Assembly: GCF_001984575.1 (NCBI RefSeq)
Contig: NZ_LZNS01000001.1
Location: 4,043,656 to 4,107,655 of the forward strand
DNA: 64,000 nt
Origin: Streptomyces sp. MP131-18
GTDB taxonomy: Bacteria > Actinomycetota > Actinomycetes > Streptomycetales > Streptomycetaceae
Direction of reading: 5' to 3'
Below are positions 56,710 to 64,000 of this stretch, piece after piece; positions within the stretch are counted from its first letter, which is position 1, and each line of letters opens with the position of its first letter. A program made the position numbers and the translations under genes. Under the pieces are notes generated by a model, which was given only the letters and a program-made list of their open reading frames with translations, made no database searches and had not been told where the DNA came from.

Positions 56710-58800
56710 ATGAGTCGGCGTTCTCGTGGCGTGGTCGGGGCGTGGGCGGAGGCGCAGCGCCAGCAGCAGCTGAGGGCTCAGGCGGCGCATCGCGCATGGG
56801 TTCAGCAGCAGCGCGAGCAGGAGCGGCAGCGCCGTTCCTGGGAACGGGAGCAGGCACGCACCGAACGTGAGCGGCAGGCGGCGTACCGGCGCGGGCGCGA
56901 GGCGGGCGCCCGGCGGCTGACGGAAGAACTGGACGCGCGCGTCGCCGAGTTGTCCGGGCTGCTGGCCGCAGGGTGCGACGCGCCCGTGTTCCGGGCGGAA
57001 GCACTGATGAAGGCGGAGGACATCGAGCCGTTCCACCCCGGGGCGCTGGGGGAGCCCGTCCCGATGCCCGAACCCGGCTGGTACAGGACCCAGCGGGACG
57101 GCTGGACGTTCCGGGCGGGACGGCGGGCGCAGGCCGAGGCGGATGCGCAGGCGCGGTTCGAGCGCGACTGGCACGCCGCCCAGGCGGCGGAGGCCGAGCG
57201 GCAGCGCAAACTGGCCGACTACCAGCGGCAGTACGACCACTGGGCGCAGGCACAGCTCGCGGAGGTCCGGCAGCACAACGAGGGCGTGCGCCGCCTGCGG
57301 GAAGGACTCGGCCGCGGGGACGCGGACGCGGTGGTGGAGTTCTTCTCCGCCGCCCTGTACGCGGCGGCGGCCTGGCCGGACGACTTCCCCCGCCGGGTCG
57401 AGGCGTCCTTCGACACGGCCGGCCGCCGGCTGGTGCTGGACTGGGAGCTGCCGAAGTACGCCGTGGTCCCCGGGACGAAGGCGGTGCGGTACGTCGCCTC
57501 CGCCGACGAGGAACGGGAGACCGCGCGGCCCGCCGCCCAGCGCCGCGTGCTCTACCGGGACGTGCTGGCACAGTCGATGCTGCTGGTGCTGCGGGACCTG
57601 TTCACCGCGGACGCGACCGGCGCGCTGCGATCCGTCGTGCTCAACGGGTTCGTGGACGACCACGACCCGGTCACCGGACGGCGGACCCAGCTCGTTCTGG
57701 CCACGGCCACGGTCCCGCGCGCCTCCTTCGAGGAGCTGGACCTGGCACGGGTCAACGCCGTGGACTGTCTGGTGGACGGTCTCGGCGGGCGGCTCTCGGC
57801 GCGGCCGGACCAGTACGCGCCCGTGCCCCCCGGCCCGCGGCCCGCGGATGCGGGCCAGGGGGTGGTGTCGCTCGGCGACGACGCCCCTGACCTGTTGGAG
57901 ATGGACCCGGTCGAGTTCGAGCGGCTGGTCGCGGCGCTGTTCCGGGCCCGCGGCATGCAGGCGGTCATGACGCAGCGCAGCAACGACGGCGGGGTGGACG
58001 TGGAGGCACTCGACCCCGATCCGGTCAGTGGCGGCCGGATCATCGTGCAGGTCAAGCGCTACCGGGCCACCGTGCCGCCCGGCGCGGTCCGCGATCTGTA
58101 CGGGACCGTGCAGAGCGCGGGGGCGAACAAGGGCATCCTCGTCACGACCTCCGGCTTCGGCCCGGGCTCGTACACGTTCGCCAACGGCAAACCGCTGACG
58201 CTCATCTCCGGCGCCGAGCTGGTCCAGCTGCTGGGGCAGGCGGGGCTCCCCGGCCGCCTGGGCGGCGGCCCGGCCCGGGCGCCCGGGGCGCAGCGACCGC
58301 CCGCCCGGCGCGAGTCGGAGGAGCACGTGCTGGGGATGGCGTGGGACGGCGCGGTTGCGCTGGACGTGTGCGCGCTGGTGTGCCAGGGGCAACGGGCCTT
58401 GAGCGACGACCACTTCGTCTTCTACAACAACTCGCGCACGCCCGAGGGAACGCTGCGCGCCGTGGCGGCGTCTCCGCCCGACCGGGCCGCGCTGCGGGTC
58501 GCGTTCGACGCGCTGCCCGAGCGGGCCGACCGGCTGGTGCTGGCCGCCGCCATCGACCCGGCCGCCGACCCCGACGCCGATCTGTCCGGCTTCACCGGCG
58601 CCCGTATCCGTCTGGCCGACTCCGCAGGCACCGAGCTCGGCCTGCTGGAGGTCTCCGACGGGCGCCCCGGCGAAACCGCGCTGGTCCTGGGCTCCTTCCG
58701 CCGCCGCGCGGGCGGCGACTGGTCCTTCGTCGCCGGCGGCAAGGGCTACCCCGGCGGCCTGGCCGACCTCATCTCCGACTACGGCATCGACACCGAATGA
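56710..58800 (+). CDS. Mrr-type nuclease-TerD fusion protein
   Basis: 696 residues. Residues about 10-200 form a Gln/Arg/Glu-rich coiled coil with WGXXRTQRDGW-like stretches. A globular region of unknown type follows (about 210-380, LDWELPKYAVVPG...). The Mrr-like nuclease domain lies at about 395-510: MDPVEFERLVAALFRARGMQAVMTQRSNDGGVDVEA and IIVQVKRYRATVPPGAVRDLYG, with D...QVK catalytic pattern. The C-terminal TerD domain (about 545-690) has VALDVCALVCQGQRALSDDHFVFYNN and LVLAAAIDPAADPDADLSGFTGARIRLADSAG. The fusion joins a DNA-cutting domain to a Ca-binding Ter stress domain. Divergent from the SPFH-kinase gene (284 bp apart). Confidence 0.9.
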   Translation: MSRRSRGVVGAWAEAQRQQQLRAQAAHRAWVQQQREQERQRRSWEREQARTERERQAAYRRGREAGARRLTEELDARVAELSGLLAAGCDAPVFRAEALMKAEDIEPFHPGALGEPVPMPEPGWYRTQRDGWTFRAGRRAQAEADAQARFERDWHAAQAAEAERQRKLADYQRQYDHWAQAQLAEVRQHNEGVRRLREGLGRGDADAVVEFFSAALYAAAAWPDDFPRRVEASFDTAGRRLVLDWELPKYAVVPGTKAVRYVASADEERETARPAAQRRVLYRDVLAQSMLLVLRDLFTADATGALRSVVLNGFVDDHDPVTGRRTQLVLATATVPRASFEELDLARVNAVDCLVDGLGGRLSARPDQYAPVPPGPRPADAGQGVVSLGDDAPDLLEMDPVEFERLVAALFRARGMQAVMTQRSNDGGVDVEALDPDPVSGGRIIVQVKRYRATVPPGAVRDLYGTVQSAGANKGILVTTSGFGPGSYTFANGKPLTLISGAELVQLLGQAGLPGRLGGGPARAPGAQRPPARRESEEHVLGMAWDGAVALDVCALVCQGQRALSDDHFVFYNNSRTPEGTLRAVAASPPDRAALRVAFDALPERADRLVLAAAIDPAADPDADLSGFTGARIRLADSAGTELGLLEVSDGRPGETALVLGSFRRRAGGDWSFVAGGKGYPGGLADLISDYGIDTE

Positions 58801-58825
58801 CCGGCGCGGTCCCCCGGCGGCGGGG

Positions 58826-59581
58826 CTACGACCGGCGGCGGGGTTTGCCGCGTCTGCCGCGTCCGGAGTCGGCGTGGCCGCCGGAGCCGTGTCGCGCGTT
58901 CTTGCCGGGGGCGGGGCGCTTGGGCTTGGGCTTGGGCTTGGGTTTGGGCTTCGGCTGCGGCGGGGTCGGCCGGCCGCGTGAGCTGTTGACCGTCCGCCCG
59001 CGGACGATCCCGATGAACTGCTCCATCAGGTCGGTGGTTTCCTCCTCGGGCCACGACAGTCCGACGCGCGACTCGGGGGCGTCCGTCAGCGGCCGGTACG
59101 TGAGGTCCCTGCGGTGGTGCAGACGGGCGAGTGACTGCGGGACGACGAGCAGTCCCACGCCCGCCGCCACCAGTTCGACGGCGTCCGCCGTCGTGGCGGG
59201 GCGTTCGTGCGCGGGCAGGCCGGGCGGCCGTTCCCAGTCGAGGGTGTCGTCCAGGGGATGCAGCACGACTTCCTCGGCGAGATCCTCGGTCGACACCTCG
59301 TCGACCGCCGCCACGACGTGGTCCTTCGGCACCACGACCACCGTCGTCTCGGTGTAAAGGGGGATCACGCTGAGGCCCGTCCGGTCGGTCGGCAGCCGCA
59401 GGAAGCCCGCTTCGGCTTCCGCGCGCCGCAGCATGCCGGACACCTCGGCGGCGGGGACCTGGGCGAGGGTCAGCGGGACGTCGGGCAGCCGTTCGTTCCA
59501 GATCCGCACCCACTTGGCCGGCGTCACGCCCGGAACGTACGCGAGACGAAACGAAGGGGGCACTTCCGCGTCTGTCACCAC
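58826..59581 (-). CDS. LysR substrate-binding-domain protein lacking HTH
   Basis: 251 residues. Starts directly with the effector domain (FRLAYVPGVTPAKWVRIWNERLPDVPLTLAQVPAAEV), then GFLRLPTDRTGLSVIPLYTETTVVVVPKDH and GVGLLVVPQSLARLHHR. The conventional N-terminal LysR HTH is absent; a basic tail with a PK(PK)n repeat (about residues 210-225, from a 6 bp DNA repeat) and GRGRRGKPRRRS could bind nucleic acid instead. In streptomycetes this type sits divergent to a DUF5997 gene, as it does here (59638-60069). Confidence 0.85.
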   Translation of the reverse strand: MVTDAEVPPSFRLAYVPGVTPAKWVRIWNERLPDVPLTLAQVPAAEVSGMLRRAEAEAGFLRLPTDRTGLSVIPLYTETTVVVVPKDHVVAAVDEVSTEDLAEEVVLHPLDDTLDWERPPGLPAHERPATTADAVELVAAGVGLLVVPQSLARLHHRRDLTYRPLTDAPESRVGLSWPEEETTDLMEQFIGIVRGRTVNSSRGRPTPPQPKPKPKPKPKPKRPAPGKNARHGSGGHADSGRGRRGKPRRRS

Positions 59582-59637
59582 GCCAGGCTATCCGGTCGTG
59601 GTCGGGCGCCCTGCGCGCGCTCGTTACCCTTGGCACC

Positions 59638-60069
59638 ATGACCCCGAACCGGACCGTCCAGACGATGAAGCCCGCCACCGCGGCGAAAAAGCTGGGGGTG
59701 TACCTCCAGGCCACCCCCGCCGAGTTCCAGGAGGGCGTCGTCTCGCGGACCGAGTTGAGCGCGCTCCAGGCCGATCCGCCCGAGTGGCTGCGGGACCTGC
59801 GGAACAACGGCCCGCATCCCCGGCCGGTGGTCGCGGCGAAGCTGGGCATCTCCATCGCGGGCCTCGCGCGCGGGGGTGTGACCGGCGCCCTCACCACGGC
59901 GGAGATCGACGCGCTGAAAAGGGACCTTCCCGAGTGGCTCCGGCAGGAGCGTGCCACGCAGGCCGAGGTGAGGAAGGAAGCGGCGCGCGTCAAGGAGAAG
60001 AGGGAGAAGGAGAAGGCGCAGGAGAAGGACGCGGCGGAGGACGACAAGCCGCGCCGCCGGCCCTCCTGA
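59638..60069 (+). CDS. DUF5997 family protein
   Basis: 143 residues: MKPATAAKKLGVYLQATPAEFQEGVVSRTELSALQADPPEWLRDLRNNGPHPRPVVAAKLGISIAGLARGGVTGALTTAEIDAL, then a charged Lys/Glu coiled-coil tail. It matches DUF5997 by length and repeated EWLR motif. Divergent partner of the HTH-less LysR protein, 56 bp apart; a joint regulatory module is inferred. No ribosome site before the ATG, so the message may be leaderless. Confidence 0.85.
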   Translation: MTPNRTVQTMKPATAAKKLGVYLQATPAEFQEGVVSRTELSALQADPPEWLRDLRNNGPHPRPVVAAKLGISIAGLARGGVTGALTTAEIDALKRDLPEWLRQERATQAEVRKEAARVKEKREKEKAQEKDAAEDDKPRRRPS

Positions 60070-60073
60070 CGTA

Positions 60074-60655
60074 TCAGCTCGGCCGGATGATCGTTTCGCC
60101 GCCGAGTGTCTGCTGGAGAACGGCGCGGATGTAGCCGGTGTCGGCGGGGGCGTTGTCGATGAGGATGGCGGTGCACAGGCCGTCGGAGGCCGCGACGAGC
60201 GCGGCGACGGCCCCGGGATCGTCGGTGAAGTGCCCGGCCAGCTCGGCCACGTTCTCCCGCCAGCGACGGGCGGTGGGCCGCAGCGCCGGCCTGCGGGCGG
60301 CGAGGCTGGACAGCTCGCGTTCGGCGAGGGCGCGGTCGCGCCCCGGGCCGGCGGATTCGGCGATGAGCGCGGCCAGCCCGTGGAGCTTGTCGTCGTCGTG
60401 GTCGATGATGTCCCGGATGCGGGCGGTGTACGCGTCGGCGACGCTGGAGAGGGTCGCGACGAGCAGGTCGTCCAGGGTGGCGAAGTAGTACGTGCTCAGA
60501 CTGGTCGGAATGCCGGCTTCCTTGGCGACCGTGCGGTGGGTGACACCGGCGGCGCCATCGCGCCGGACGACGGCGAGGGTGGCCCCGATGATCTCGGCGC
60601 GGCGCTTGTGCCCTCTGGCCCTGCGCCCGTCGGTGACGGCGTCGCCCTCGTTCAT
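60074..60655 (-). CDS. TetR-family repressor
   Basis: 193 residues. HTH: RRAEIIGATLAVVRRDGAAGVTHRTVAKEAGIPTSLSTYYFATLDDLLVATL. The helical ligand domain has AGPGRDRALAERELSSLAARRPALRPTARRW. GGAGGGAG lies upstream of the ATG. Its gene is 33 bp from the downstream MFS exporter on the same strand, and the operator at 62241-62259 in the exporter's promoter is the probable target. Confidence 0.9.
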   Translation of the reverse strand: MNEGDAVTDGRRARGHKRRAEIIGATLAVVRRDGAAGVTHRTVAKEAGIPTSLSTYYFATLDDLLVATLSSVADAYTARIRDIIDHDDDKLHGLAALIAESAGPGRDRALAERELSSLAARRPALRPTARRWRENVAELAGHFTDDPGAVAALVAASDGLCTAILIDNAPADTGYIRAVLQQTLGGETIIRPS

Positions 60656-60688
60656 GCTCCCTCCTGCGCCCCAGTGTAGTCGGGCCGT

Positions 60689-62230
60689 TCACGACAGGTC
60701 GGGCCCTTCGGCCCGGTCCTGGCCCAGTGGGCGGACGTGCCGCAGCGTCAGCAGGCACAGCACGGTCACGGCCGCGATGGCGGCCCCGGCGACGAGGGCG
60801 GCGACGTTCACCCCGGTGGTGAACGCCTCCTGGGCGGCGCGGATCGTTTCCGGCGGCACCCGGTCGGACACTTCGAGGGCGCCGCCGATGCTGTCGGTGA
60901 CGCGATCGGCGATCTCGGGCGGCGCGTCCTGGGGCGTGGGCGCGTGGCTGCGGTAGACGGAGGTGGTGAGACTGCCGAGCAGCGCGACACCGGTCGCGAT
61001 GCCGAGCTCCTGGACGGTCTCGGACAGGGCCGCGGCCGAGCCGGATTTCGTTGCCGGGGCGGCGCCGACGACCATGTCCGTGCCCAGCGCGGCGATGGCG
61101 CCGAGGCCGAGGTAGACGAAGGCGAAGCCGATCACGACCGAGGTCCTGCTGCCGGGTCCCGCGGTCGCGAGCAGCGCGTAGCCGAGCACGGAGATCCCCA
61201 GCGTCGCCGCCATGACCAGTCCCGGGCGCATGCGTCCGGCCAGCAGCGGGGCCCCGATGGCCGCGGCGAACATGGCCAGCGCGGGCGGCCCCATCCACAG
61301 GCCGGCCGCCGCCGGGTCGAGTCCTTCGACGAGTTGCAGGAACTGGGTGACCAGGTACATCGTGCCGCCGACGCCGACCAGCCCGACCAGCAGGACCGCC
61401 AGCGCGGCCGAGAAGGCACGGTCGGTGAACAGCGTCACGTCGAGCAGCGGCGAGGCGAGCCGGCGCTGCCTGCGCACGAACCCGGCGCCCGCCGCCCCGC
61501 CGGCCGCTGCGAGGACGGCGGTCAGCGGGGTGGGCCCGTAGGCGGCCATGTCCTTCACGGCATAGACGACGGGGAGGATGGCGGCCAGCGAGAGGACGAC
61601 GCTGACCGGGTCGAGCCGGCCCTCGCGGGGCGCGACGTACTCGGGGAGCAGCAGCCGCGCACCGGCCAGCACGAGGACCGCGACGGGGACGGCGAGCAGG
61701 AAGGCCGCTCCCCACCAGAACCGGTCGACCAGCGCGCCGCCGACCACGGGGCCCGCGGCCATCCCGAGCGCGAACATCGTCGCCCACACCCCGATCGCGA
61801 GGGCGCGCTGCCGCGCGTCGGGGAACATGTTGGAGATCAGCGACAGGGTCGAAGGCATGAGCGTGGCCCCGGCGACGCCGAGCAGTGCCCTGGCCAGGAT
61901 CAGCAGGTCGGCGCTCGGGGCGAACGCGGCCAGGACCGAGACGCCCGCGAACGCCACGACCCCGATCATCAACAGGCGCCGCCTGCCGATCCGGTCGCCC
62001 ACGGTGCCCATCGTGATGAGGAGACCGGCGATGAAGAAGCCGTAGGCGTCCATGATCCACAGCGTCTGCGTCGCCGAGGGGTCGAGGTCGGCGGCCATGC
62101 TCGGCAGCACCAGGTACAGCACCGTGAGGTCCAGGCCCAGCAGCACGGTCGGCAGCGCCAGCAGCGCAAGGCCCGCCCATTCCCGCGCTCCCGCGCGCTT
62201 CGTTCCGGTCTGCGTCAGCGTCTGCGTCAT
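60689..62230 (-). CDS. DHA2-type MFS multidrug exporter
   Basis: 513 residues, about 14 TM helices of the QacA/SmvA/EmrB-like (DHA2) group. The motif-A loop is GTVGDRIGRRRLL. VLLGLDLTVLYLVLPSMAADLDPSATQTLWIMDAYGF opens the protein with the group's characteristic motif D1 (LDxTvvnvALP-like), and GPVVGGALVDRFWWGAAFL carries the antiporter motif C. The substrate is unknown. ATG at 62230 is taken because the predicted promoter would start transcription at it (leaderless). Confidence 0.9.
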   Translation of the reverse strand: MTQTLTQTGTKRAGAREWAGLALLALPTVLLGLDLTVLYLVLPSMAADLDPSATQTLWIMDAYGFFIAGLLITMGTVGDRIGRRRLLMIGVVAFAGVSVLAAFAPSADLLILARALLGVAGATLMPSTLSLISNMFPDARQRALAIGVWATMFALGMAAGPVVGGALVDRFWWGAAFLLAVPVAVLVLAGARLLLPEYVAPREGRLDPVSVVLSLAAILPVVYAVKDMAAYGPTPLTAVLAAAGGAAGAGFVRRQRRLASPLLDVTLFTDRAFSAALAVLLVGLVGVGGTMYLVTQFLQLVEGLDPAAAGLWMGPPALAMFAAAIGAPLLAGRMRPGLVMAATLGISVLGYALLATAGPGSRTSVVIGFAFVYLGLGAIAALGTDMVVGAAPATKSGSAAALSETVQELGIATGVALLGSLTTSVYRSHAPTPQDAPPEIADRVTDSIGGALEVSDRVPPETIRAAQEAFTTGVNVAALVAGAAIAAVTVLCLLTLRHVRPLGQDRAEGPDLS

Positions 62231-62237
62231 AAGTTGA

Positions 62238-62266
62238 ACCATAGTACAAGTAGAACTATCGTCCAA
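62238..62266 (-). promoter_or_regulatory. MFS promoter with operator in the spacer
   Basis: Minus strand: -35 TTGGAC (62261-62266), 17 bp spacer, -10 TATGGT (62238-62243). The palindrome ATAGT...ACTAT (62241-62259) occupies the spacer. The -10 ends 7-8 nt before the ATG at 62230, predicting a leaderless transcript repressed by the TetR protein. Confidence 0.75.
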
Positions 62267-62272
62267 ATATGA

Positions 62273-62440
62273 GGGAACGGTACGTGCCCCTGGTGCCACG
62301 GGGCGCTCGCGCGCAGCCGGAGCGAGGCGGGCGAACTCCAGAAGGCCATCGGCGGGCTCGGCGAACTCCTCGCCGACCAGGAACGCATCCTCGCCCTGCG
62401 CAGGACGCTCGACAGGTGGCGCACGCGGTGGCGGGAGTAG
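62273..62440 (+). pseudogene. 5'-truncated small gene with CPWC motif
   Basis: The frame reads GNGTCPWCHGALARSRSEAGELQKAIGGLGELLADQERILALRRTLDRWRTRWRE to a TAG at 62438-62440, a GC3-rich helical protein. It has no start codon: a TGA lies immediately upstream, and the nearby ATG at 62269 is one frame away. A one-base change between 62269 and about 62285 would join them. Read as a frameshifted small gene or unusual initiation. Confidence 0.5.
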
Positions 62441-62490
62441 GACGGGAATCCGCCGGTTCGCCCGGCTTCCCGTGCTTCTAGGGTGGGGGC

Positions 62491-63291
62491 ATGCGAGCCC
62501 CCGCCGCCCGCCCGCGCACGAGCCGGGAGACCCGTACGCTGCCCGCCCTCGCCCCGGGCGCGGTCGAGGTGCCGTTCGTCATCCGGTGCTATGACGAGGT
62601 CGTCGCCCACGACACCACCTGGAACGAGCACTCCCACCCCTGCCACGAACTGCTCTGGAACCAGCGCGGCGCGTCCACGGCCGTGGTGGGCGCGCGGGTG
62701 TGGACCATCACTCCCACCCTGGGGCTGTGGATGCCGGCGGGCACCCTGCATTCCGGCTCGGCGACAGCCGGCACCTGGTTCCGCGCGAGCTTCTTCGGCC
62801 TCAGCGGCACCACCTCGATCTCCGACGTCCCCGTGGCCGTCGAGATCACCCCGCTGCTCCGGCTGCTCCTCGAACGACTGGGCGAGTCCCGGCTCTCCGC
62901 GGCGTCCCGGTCGGTGACGGAGGCCATGGTGCTGGATGTGCTCACGCCGTCTTCGCGCGAACTGCTGCTCAACGTGCCCGTGTCCGACCTGCTGCGGCCC
63001 ATCGCCGAGGCGGTCCGCGAGGACCCCCGCGACCAGCGGACGCTGGCCAACTGGGCGGCCGAGCTGGGGGTGAGCCCCCGCACGATCACCCGGGCGTTCA
63101 CCGCGGAGACCGGCACCAGCTTCGGGCGCTGGGTCGCGGCGGTGCGCGCGCAGCACGCGGTCGGGCTGCTGACCCGGGGCTGGGAGGTCGAGGCTGTCGC
63201 GGAGCGGGTCGGCTACCGGTCGGCGAGCGCGTTCGGCGCGGCCTTCCGGCGCACCACCGGGCTCACCCCGGGGGCTTTCCGGACCCGTTGA
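62491..63291 (+). CDS. AraC-family regulator
   Basis: 266 residues. The N-terminal cupin sensor (WNEHSHPCHELLWNQRG, WMPAGTLHSGS) resembles AraC-type ligand barrels. C-terminal HTH pair: TLANWAAELGVSPRTITRAFTAETGTSFGRWVAAVRAQHAVGLLTRGWEVEAVAERVGYRSASAFGAAFRRTTGLTPGAF. The target is unknown; it lies next to the MFS/TetR group and before an iron-uptake gene, so either could be controlled. ATG with GGTGGGGGC upstream. Confidence 0.9.
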   Translation: MRAPAARPRTSRETRTLPALAPGAVEVPFVIRCYDEVVAHDTTWNEHSHPCHELLWNQRGASTAVVGARVWTITPTLGLWMPAGTLHSGSATAGTWFRASFFGLSGTTSISDVPVAVEITPLLRLLLERLGESRLSAASRSVTEAMVLDVLTPSSRELLLNVPVSDLLRPIAEAVREDPRDQRTLANWAAELGVSPRTITRAFTAETGTSFGRWVAAVRAQHAVGLLTRGWEVEAVAERVGYRSASAFGAAFRRTTGLTPGAFRTR

Positions 63292-63397
63292 GCGGGCCTG
63301 CCGGGCGTTCACCCGCCGGTCGTATGTCCCGATTGCTACAACACGTGTCCCGAAAGGCTGATTGCGACATGGGGTCGGCTCTCTTAAGGTGCTCAAG

Positions 63398-63416
63398 GAA
63401 GGCAAGCCTTACCTAA
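63398..63416. promoter_or_regulatory. IdeR/DmdR1-type iron box
   Basis: GAAGGCAAGCCTTACCTAA matches 13 of 19 positions of the TTAGGTTAGGCTCACCTAA iron-box consensus; the right half is best. It lies 86 bp upstream of the siderophore-binding lipoprotein start, in its promoter region. Confidence 0.65.
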
Positions 63417-63501
63417 GTGGCTTGCGTCAGTACGGTGCACCGCTCCACGACCGCGTTCCGCGACCCAGACGTGCGAGGTCCGACACCAAGGAGTTCCGGA
63501 A

Positions 63502-64000
63502 GTGGAGTACGGATCAATGCGCCCACACCGCATTCCCCTGCTTGCCATGGCGGCGGTCCTGCTGGGGCTCACGGCCTGCGGCGGCTCCTCCGACGCCCAG
63601 GACGACAGCGACGGGAACGGAGGCAACGGCGGGAACGGCGGGAACGGTCCGGCCGCGTTCCCCCTCACGGTCGAGCACGCCCTGGGGGAGACCACCATCT
63701 CCGCCCAGCCGGAGCGCGTCGCCACCGTCAACTGGGCCAACCACGAGGTGCCGCTGGCCCTCGGCGTCGTCCCGGTCGGCATGGCCGCGGCCAACTTCGG
63801 CGACGACGACGGCGACGGGGTCCTGCCCTGGGTCAGCGAGCGGCTCGACGAGCTGGGGGCCGAGCCCCCGGTCCTGTTCGACGAGACCGACGGCATCGAC
63901 TTCGAGGCCGTGGCCGACACCCGCCCCGACGTGATCCTGGCCTCCTACTCGGGGCTGACGCGGCAGGACTACGACACCCTGAGCGAGATCGCGCCCGTGG
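63502..64000 (+). CDS. Iron-siderophore ABC transporter substrate-binding lipoprotein, partial
   Basis: 166 codons visible before the window edge. GTG at 63502 has AAGGAG 8 nt upstream; an ATG five codons later is possible. Signal peptide with lipobox LTAC (LLAMAAVLLGLTACGGSS), an Asp/Gly/Asn-rich linker, then a type-III periplasmic-binding fold: FPLTVEHALGETTISAQPERVATVNWANHEVPLALGVVPVG and VADTRPDVILASYSGLTRQDYDTLSEIAP. It captures ferric siderophores for an ABC importer, likely encoded beyond the window, and is probably derepressed under iron limitation through the upstream iron box. Confidence 0.9.
   Translation, partial: MEYGSMRPHRIPLLAMAAVLLGLTACGGSSDAQDDSDGNGGNGGNGGNGPAAFPLTVEHALGETTISAQPERVATVNWANHEVPLALGVVPVGMAAANFGDDDGDGVLPWVSERLDELGAEPPVLFDETDGIDFEAVADTRPDVILASYSGLTRQDYDTLSEIAPV

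Overview
The window is a 64 kb piece of a high-GC actinomycete chromosome, most likely Streptomyces. Support comes from strongly GC-biased third codon positions, many GTG/TTG starts, mycothiol-dependent enzymes, DUF397/Scr1-type regulators, a CsoR-like copper operator array, a CebR-like cellulose operator and an IdeR/DmdR-type iron box. No rRNA, tRNA, CRISPR array or prophage was recognised. Most genes are ordinary chromosomal or secondary-metabolism-fringe genes, mixed with small accessory cassettes.

Layout. 1-1189: trypsin-like protease (cut by the window edge) with its Trypco1 partner, a pair known from NTP-dependent conflict systems. 1349-10111: housekeeping block (acyl-CoA dehydrogenase, SseB-like, pirin, SpoIIE-type phosphatase, aspartyl-tRNA synthetase, SnoaL-like secreted protein, TerB-like). 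10195-13411: copper P1B-ATPase under three tandem copper operators, with a divergent methyltransferase. 13548-18555: FMN reductase, DrrAB-type ABC exporter with a translationally coupled 28-codon leader, a two-component system and a small secreted protein. 18869-24280: small and regulatory genes, including a three-repeat lectin-like protein, a META-domain lipoprotein, an amino-acid-oxidase-like flavoenzyme, two tiny opposed ORFs and an Scr1/DUF397 locus. 24352-28892: secreted S37-like peptidase, a frameshifted ClgR/PopR-like gene, a beta-lactamase-fold lipoprotein, and a cupin-MarR pair behind twin operators.

29221-41429: large TPR/AAA ATPase, DUF2277 protein, pectate lyase beside a giant LacI-kinase-receiver-AraC fusion that has lost both phosphoacceptor residues, hydrolase and flavin oxidoreductase genes, and a TetR/NmrA divergon. 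41440-41740 is a 301 bp MITE-like element with 22 bp terminal inverted repeats and internal hairpins. 41743-49430: ketopantoate-reductase-like, L,D-transpeptidase, TauE-like, SanA-like, and an envelope-glycan group (acyltransferase, polysialyltransferase-like, GT2). 49668-53081: mycothiol-dependent formaldehyde dehydrogenase with an MBL hydrolase, a secreted M15/Hedgehog-type peptidase and an AA10 LPMO carrying a CebR-like site.

54491-58800 is the most unusual region: a membrane SPFH (stomatin/flotillin)-Ser/Thr kinase fusion and a bacterial PH-domain protein are divergent from a Mrr-nuclease-TerD fusion, with a 30-codon ORF and hairpin between them. I read this as a candidate membrane-sensing, kinase-signalled, nuclease-effector stress or defence module. 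58826-64000: HTH-less LysR sensor with DUF5997 partner, TetR with a DHA2-type MFS exporter (probable leaderless promoter with the operator in its spacer), AraC regulator, and the start of an iron-regulated siderophore-binding lipoprotein.

Several promoter regions carry short tandem repeats (8-mer x4, 9-mer x3, 5-mer x5, 5-mer x4), unusual enough to merit a check for length variation between strains.
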